In this document: positions 60,616-64,000 of the stretch, piece after piece
Position numbering within the stretch: position 1 is the stretch's first letter
Layout of the letters: each line of letters starts with the position of its first letter
From: Kondoa malvinella
Taxonomy: Eukaryota; Basidiomycota; Agaricostilbomycetes; Agaricostilbales; Kondoaceae
Direction: 5' to 3'
Assembly: GCA_039545315.1 (NCBI GenBank)
Contig: BCIM01000008.1
Coordinates: forward strand, 124,001-188,000
Length of the DNA stretch: 64,000 bases
The notes under the pieces: model-generated
Database searches by the model: none
The model's input: the letters and a program-made list of their open reading frames with translations, nothing else
What the model was told of the DNA's origin: nothing
Translations under genes and position numbers: made by a program

Positions 60616-61790
60616 TCAAGCATCCCACTGGAACAGCTTCTCATCTTGCCAGAACTCTCCGGTCTTGCCTGCAATATCACCAATACCGAGCATTACTGGA
60701 GTTTGAGCACCCTCATCCGGTTGTTTGACTCCTCCGCCGCGTGTCATATCCGTCACGACACTGTAGAATATCAGTATGGAAGAAGAGAGAGGGGAAAGGA
60801 TGACTCACTAGCCGGGACAGCAAACACTGTAAATAGGCATCAGTTTCAAGTAGTCTAGGATTTCTGATGTAGACGCACTTGATGAGGACTTTGGAACCCT
60901 TCGATTGCTCCCTAGCAGCTACAGCGCGCGTCATAGCAATCACACCAGCTTTCGAAACTGAAACAAACACATCAAGCAAACCTCGTGCGCAAGACAAGTA
61001 AGGCAACATACCGGCATAAGCAGCACTGATCCAACCCTTTTCTTTATGGTCACCAGCTTCTACACTTGAAGCGAATTCCTTCATTAATGCGGTACAGTCG
61101 TCGGTAGTGCTGGCGTTCAAGAAACGTTTGCGAAGTTCAGGCGAGTATTTGCCTAGCTTGCCAGACACTGCATAGAGCGTAAGAGAGAGTACAGAGTGCA
61201 GAAGACGGAGACTTACTGGATGCGACGTTGACTAATCGTCCGCCATCCCGGATCAGAGGTAGGATGCGTTCAGTCGCTTCGAGTGTCCCGCTTTGACGCA
61301 GGTGAGATCGAGCACGATACGGCCGTAGACAGACTCACTAGTAGTTGCAGTGCAGAGTCTCCTTTACGACATTGCTATCGAATCCCTCTGCACCGACACA
61401 TCAGCAGCGGACAAGTGCTAGACTTCTTAAAGACTGACGCATGGCAATTCCAGCATTGTTGATGAGCACATCAATCTGACCGTGCTCCTTCTTGAGATAA
61501 TCAGCCAAATCATCGATGCTCTGCTTGTCGCTAATGTCGAGCTGTCGATACTTGATTGTACTCAATCCGCCATCCGACACGAGCGCTTTCGCCTTTTTCA
61601 GCTGGGGGTCCTCTTGCAGCTGCTGTACTGCTTTCTCTCCTCTTCCTTGATCCCGAGCAGTCAGGTAGATCAAAAGAGGTCCGTTATTGAACTTCGATGA
61701 AGGGTATTGCAAGGCCAATTGGCGAACTATAGCAAAGCCTATACTTTTGTTGGCTCCGCTCACGACCGCAATACGCATTGGAGAAGTCAT
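60616..61790 (-). CDS. Carbonyl-reductase-like short-chain dehydrogenase
   Basis: This is an NADPH-dependent SDR of the CBR1 type acting on carbonyl compounds. Seen: RIAVVSGANKSIGFAIVRQL (TGxxxGIG variant), LTARDQGRGEKAVQQLQ, YRQLDISDKQSIDDLADYL, IDVLINNAGIAM, the long loop MSGKLGKYSPELRKRFLNA typical of CBR-type enzymes, and the catalytic Tyr-Lys pair in AYAVSKAGVIAMTRA. The final exon reads VVTDMTRGGGVKQPDEGAQT and ends WQDEKLFQWDA at a TGA at 60616-60618. The start at MTSPMRIAVV is the best-placed; two nearby ATGs also exist. Confidence 0.9.
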
Positions 61791-62355
61791 GACTGGCTGT
61801 AGCAAGACAAAATGCTGCTATTCTTTGCGATGAGGCGACGTCGTCATCAAATCGCTAAACAGGCTTGCCTAAGCACAGCGCTCGTCTCTGGCCATCTATT
61901 TCTCTGCTCACAAGGCTGCTTGACAGTCGTTGGGCGTGCCTAGCCCTAGATGTTTGGTTGAGGATGCTGATCAAAGGAGCTGCACGTTACTTTGCATCTG
62001 ACAGCTGTATCGCGACTGCGTAGGCCTTTCATGCGTGATCATCCCCTTGCTGGCATGCCGCTGTTCATCTTCATCTACCATTCCGTCCGCTGTGTGTCAT
62101 CTTGCACGGTCTTCTATATCGCAATCGATTAGATTCCCGGGCTCTTGTAGATGACAAATCTCAAGATCCACAGGCAATTCCGAGGCAATTCCGCGTTATG
62201 CTGACAGGCCGTTCCCATACCATCATCCCACTGGGTCTAGTTTCGAGCGATCTGAAGCATGTCCAATAGACGCATAGAGTCTTTCGATGCATCATGCAGT
62301 GTTGATATGTGACAGGCGGGCAGTTTGATGGCAGCGCGAGGAGAAGGGAGGGATA
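61791..62355. other. Intergenic region, no gene seen
   Basis: About 565 bases with no frame over 60 codons of convincing character and no RNA gene. It holds a short direct repeat of the GGCAATTCCG word near 62172 and 62183. It likely contains the promoter of the carbonyl-reductase-like gene. Confidence 0.35.
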
Positions 62356-63506
62356 TCATGTACATAAAAGAGGTTCGCGAAACAGGAATGTATCAATTTG
62401 TAAGCAAGATAGGCGCTGGGACAGATATTGTTCGATACTCCTGTTGAATAGCCCTGTGACGCCCTCCACAGATGCCTCGGTGGGATGATACACCGATGGA
62501 CCGCCGGGACGACAAGGACAGAAGGCGAGAATCAGCTCGCTATTCCGTTCTGAAGACAATTGTACTGCGCTCTGTCTTGGACGTTCATCTTCAAGAAGCA
62601 AGAATGAAGGAGTCTGATTACGATGAGTGATAAGGAAGAACTCGTGAAGCTTCCATCGAATATCTCGACCTGTCCACAACGCATCTGAGTCTAGTATTCG
62701 TTCTTGAGCTTGATGCAGTATGAAGCGCAAGTATCTGAGGCTCGCGTGTTTTCTCGCACACGGGTAGAGACAGCAAGACTCTGCAACCAGTGGGAAGTGC
62801 AAATTGACTTTGCGGCTCGATACACTCGCTGCAACAAAGCTTCAAGGATGCGTAGTCATATCAGGCTGACGACAGAAGATAAACGCCGATGCAGTGTTGC
62901 TAATTTTGCAGTAGCAGCGTGCATCTTCGCGGAAGTCTTGACCAAAGCGAAGAACAGCCAAATCAACAGTCTATCGATGCTGAGGATGAAGAGACAGCAG
63001 AGGAGATCTTCGCAGGAAGAGAGCTTCAGTATATCTCGCCCTCAAGTCACGAGGACATCGAGCATCTCGCGAAATAAAGATGGCAAATTTTGGTGACATT
63101 GTCAATGCTGGCTTTGACTTTCTCCCGCAAAGTCCATCAGAGCATGCAGAATTGCTCTTCATATTCGCTGCTGGCCTTCAAATTATCGAGCGAAGCAAAT
63201 GATATTCGGAAGACTTAGTGCAAGAAAAGGCACGCCGCACGAGTTGCTGTCGACTTTTTGCTGTTGAGAGCCGCGGAAGCTCCGATATAGAAAACGTTCT
63301 ACATGCTCGTTCAGCTTCAGATCAAATAGCGCAAGAGGTGTTCCAGCAATCTCTCGCTCAAGAGGAAGCCCGTGCACTTTGCAGCACGTGCCAAGCTGGA
63401 AGAATCTCTTTACCTGCAGCTCATAGTCAAATGGGCTTGTTGGCTCGTTACTCTGAAGAGTTGGCTCTGAAGCTTTCAAGTCCGACAGCACCGAAAACAT
63501 CTTCAC
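62356..63506 (-). CDS. Unresolved hypothetical gene (minus strand favoured)
   Basis: Two long minus-strand frames look protein-like: 62356-62802 (LHQAQERILDSDALWTGRDI, CPCRPGGPSVYHPTEASVEG) and 63183-63506 (PTSPFDYELQVKRFFQLGTC, LALFDLKLNEHVERFLYRSF). A third open stretch lies upstream near 63510-63720 (YKEKKAEVRRFGEVARVASH). They may be exons of one gene whose middle I cannot splice. On the plus strand an acidic stretch ending at 63077 (AEDEETAEEIFAGRELQY) competes. No known family is recognised. Confidence 0.3.
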
Positions 63507-63806
63507 GCGGGGAAATATGCATTGTTGAACCCATTCAGCGTTCGCAGCAGCGCGGCTAGCGATGCTCTACAAGTACAGTTCAGATGTGCGTGGACTAGCG
63601 CTCTTGGCCAGAGTGCGTCAGCATGTGAAGCTACACGGGCAACTTCACCGAAGCGTCGCACTTCAGCCTTCTTCTCCTTGTAATATGTGCCCTTGGCGAC
63701 AGATTCATGTTTCGCGCTCGAATGTCCTTCGCATATTTCCGATGCCTCTCTCTCTCTTTCCCTACCACCTTCCTTTTCCTCTCATACCTTTTCAAAGTCA
63801 TCAAAC

Positions 63807-64000
63807 ATGCTCTCCGCTGGTCGGCTCTCAGTTTCTCTCACTCTCCTCTCCTTTTTCTCGCTCGTCAAGGGTCATGGCTTCATCACTGGAGCAACTTGCG
63901 ACGGTGTTGAGCACGAGACTTGGTCAGTGATCTCGTGCCAGACTGCGACTTTGCCTAACCACTGTGCACAGCAATCCTTGGTCTGACCCAGGATGTGAGT
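63807..64000 (+). CDS. Secreted Cys-rich protein with N-terminal His, possibly LPMO-like (5' part)
   Basis: The window cuts this gene at its right edge. Seen: a signal peptide MLSAGRLSVSLTLLSFFSLV ending before KG, then HGFITGATCDGVEHE. An intron (63922-63970, GTCAGT, CTAAC branch, CACAG) leads to TCNPWSDPGCE. If cleavage follows KG, the mature protein starts with His, as required for the copper histidine brace of lytic polysaccharide monooxygenases. The early Cys pair also fits secreted effectors or other families. A pyrimidine-rich leader (63743-63795) precedes the ATG. Confidence 0.55.

Noticed and set aside
63562..63930. A 122-codon plus-strand frame over the right-edge gene
   Set aside because: It runs across a pyrimidine-rich leader in a different frame from the signal peptide; the frame beginning at 63807 has a clean signal sequence and splice site.

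Overview
This 64 kb window looks like a chromosomal piece of a filamentous or dimorphic fungus, most likely a basidiomycete. The evidence is seen in the sequence: about 30 closely packed eukaryotic genes on both strands, nearly all cut by short introns of roughly 45-60 nt with GT..AG ends, plus fungal-only families (KRE6 and GAS cell-wall enzymes, a Zn2Cys6 regulator, a fungal family-2 glycosyltransferase, a Spa2-homology protein). The order or genus cannot be fixed from sequence alone. There are no operons, CRISPR arrays or recognisable transposons, and I found no convincing tRNA or rRNA gene.

Left part (1-22 kb): the 5' part of a PMR1-type Ca2+/Mn2+ pump cut by the window edge, a mitochondrial calcium uniporter (MCU) homologue, a Spa2-homology-domain protein, chaperonin subunit CCT8, two tandem F-box-like/LRR paralogues that both carry lesions, a fused pseudouridine-degrading enzyme, a cytochrome P450, an OMA1-like mitochondrial protease, an Ap4A phosphorylase and a short-chain dehydrogenase.

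Middle (22-42 kb): a cell-wall block with KRE6-type GH16, a processive family-2 glycosyltransferase and a GPI-anchored GH72 glucanosyltransferase side by side. Then come a hypothetical membrane protein, poorly resolved short genes, a MYND zinc-finger protein, Mediator subunit MED21 whose 3' end overlaps that of the CHK1 kinase, a serine-rich basic protein and the SNARE SEC20.

Right part (42-64 kb): an ABCC/MRP transporter with a Zn2Cys6 regulator directly upstream, another F-box-like protein, a PPPY-ending hypothetical protein, the SEC4/Rab8 GTPase diverging from nucleoporin NIC96, two tandem rhodaneses, a carbonyl-reductase-like SDR, an unresolved 2 kb stretch, and the start of a secreted protein whose predicted mature N-terminus is histidine.

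The most striking structural feature is that introns repeatedly break the most conserved catalytic motifs into micro-exons of 6-22 nt: the MCU pore motif, the P450 haem loop, the OMA1 HExxH, the Ap4A phosphorylase region before HxH, and the ABC signature. Read without splicing these genes look frameshifted or motif-less; read with phase-consistent splices each motif is canonical. All gene ends below come from manual reading of splice sites and stops, so exon borders are models, not measured transcripts.
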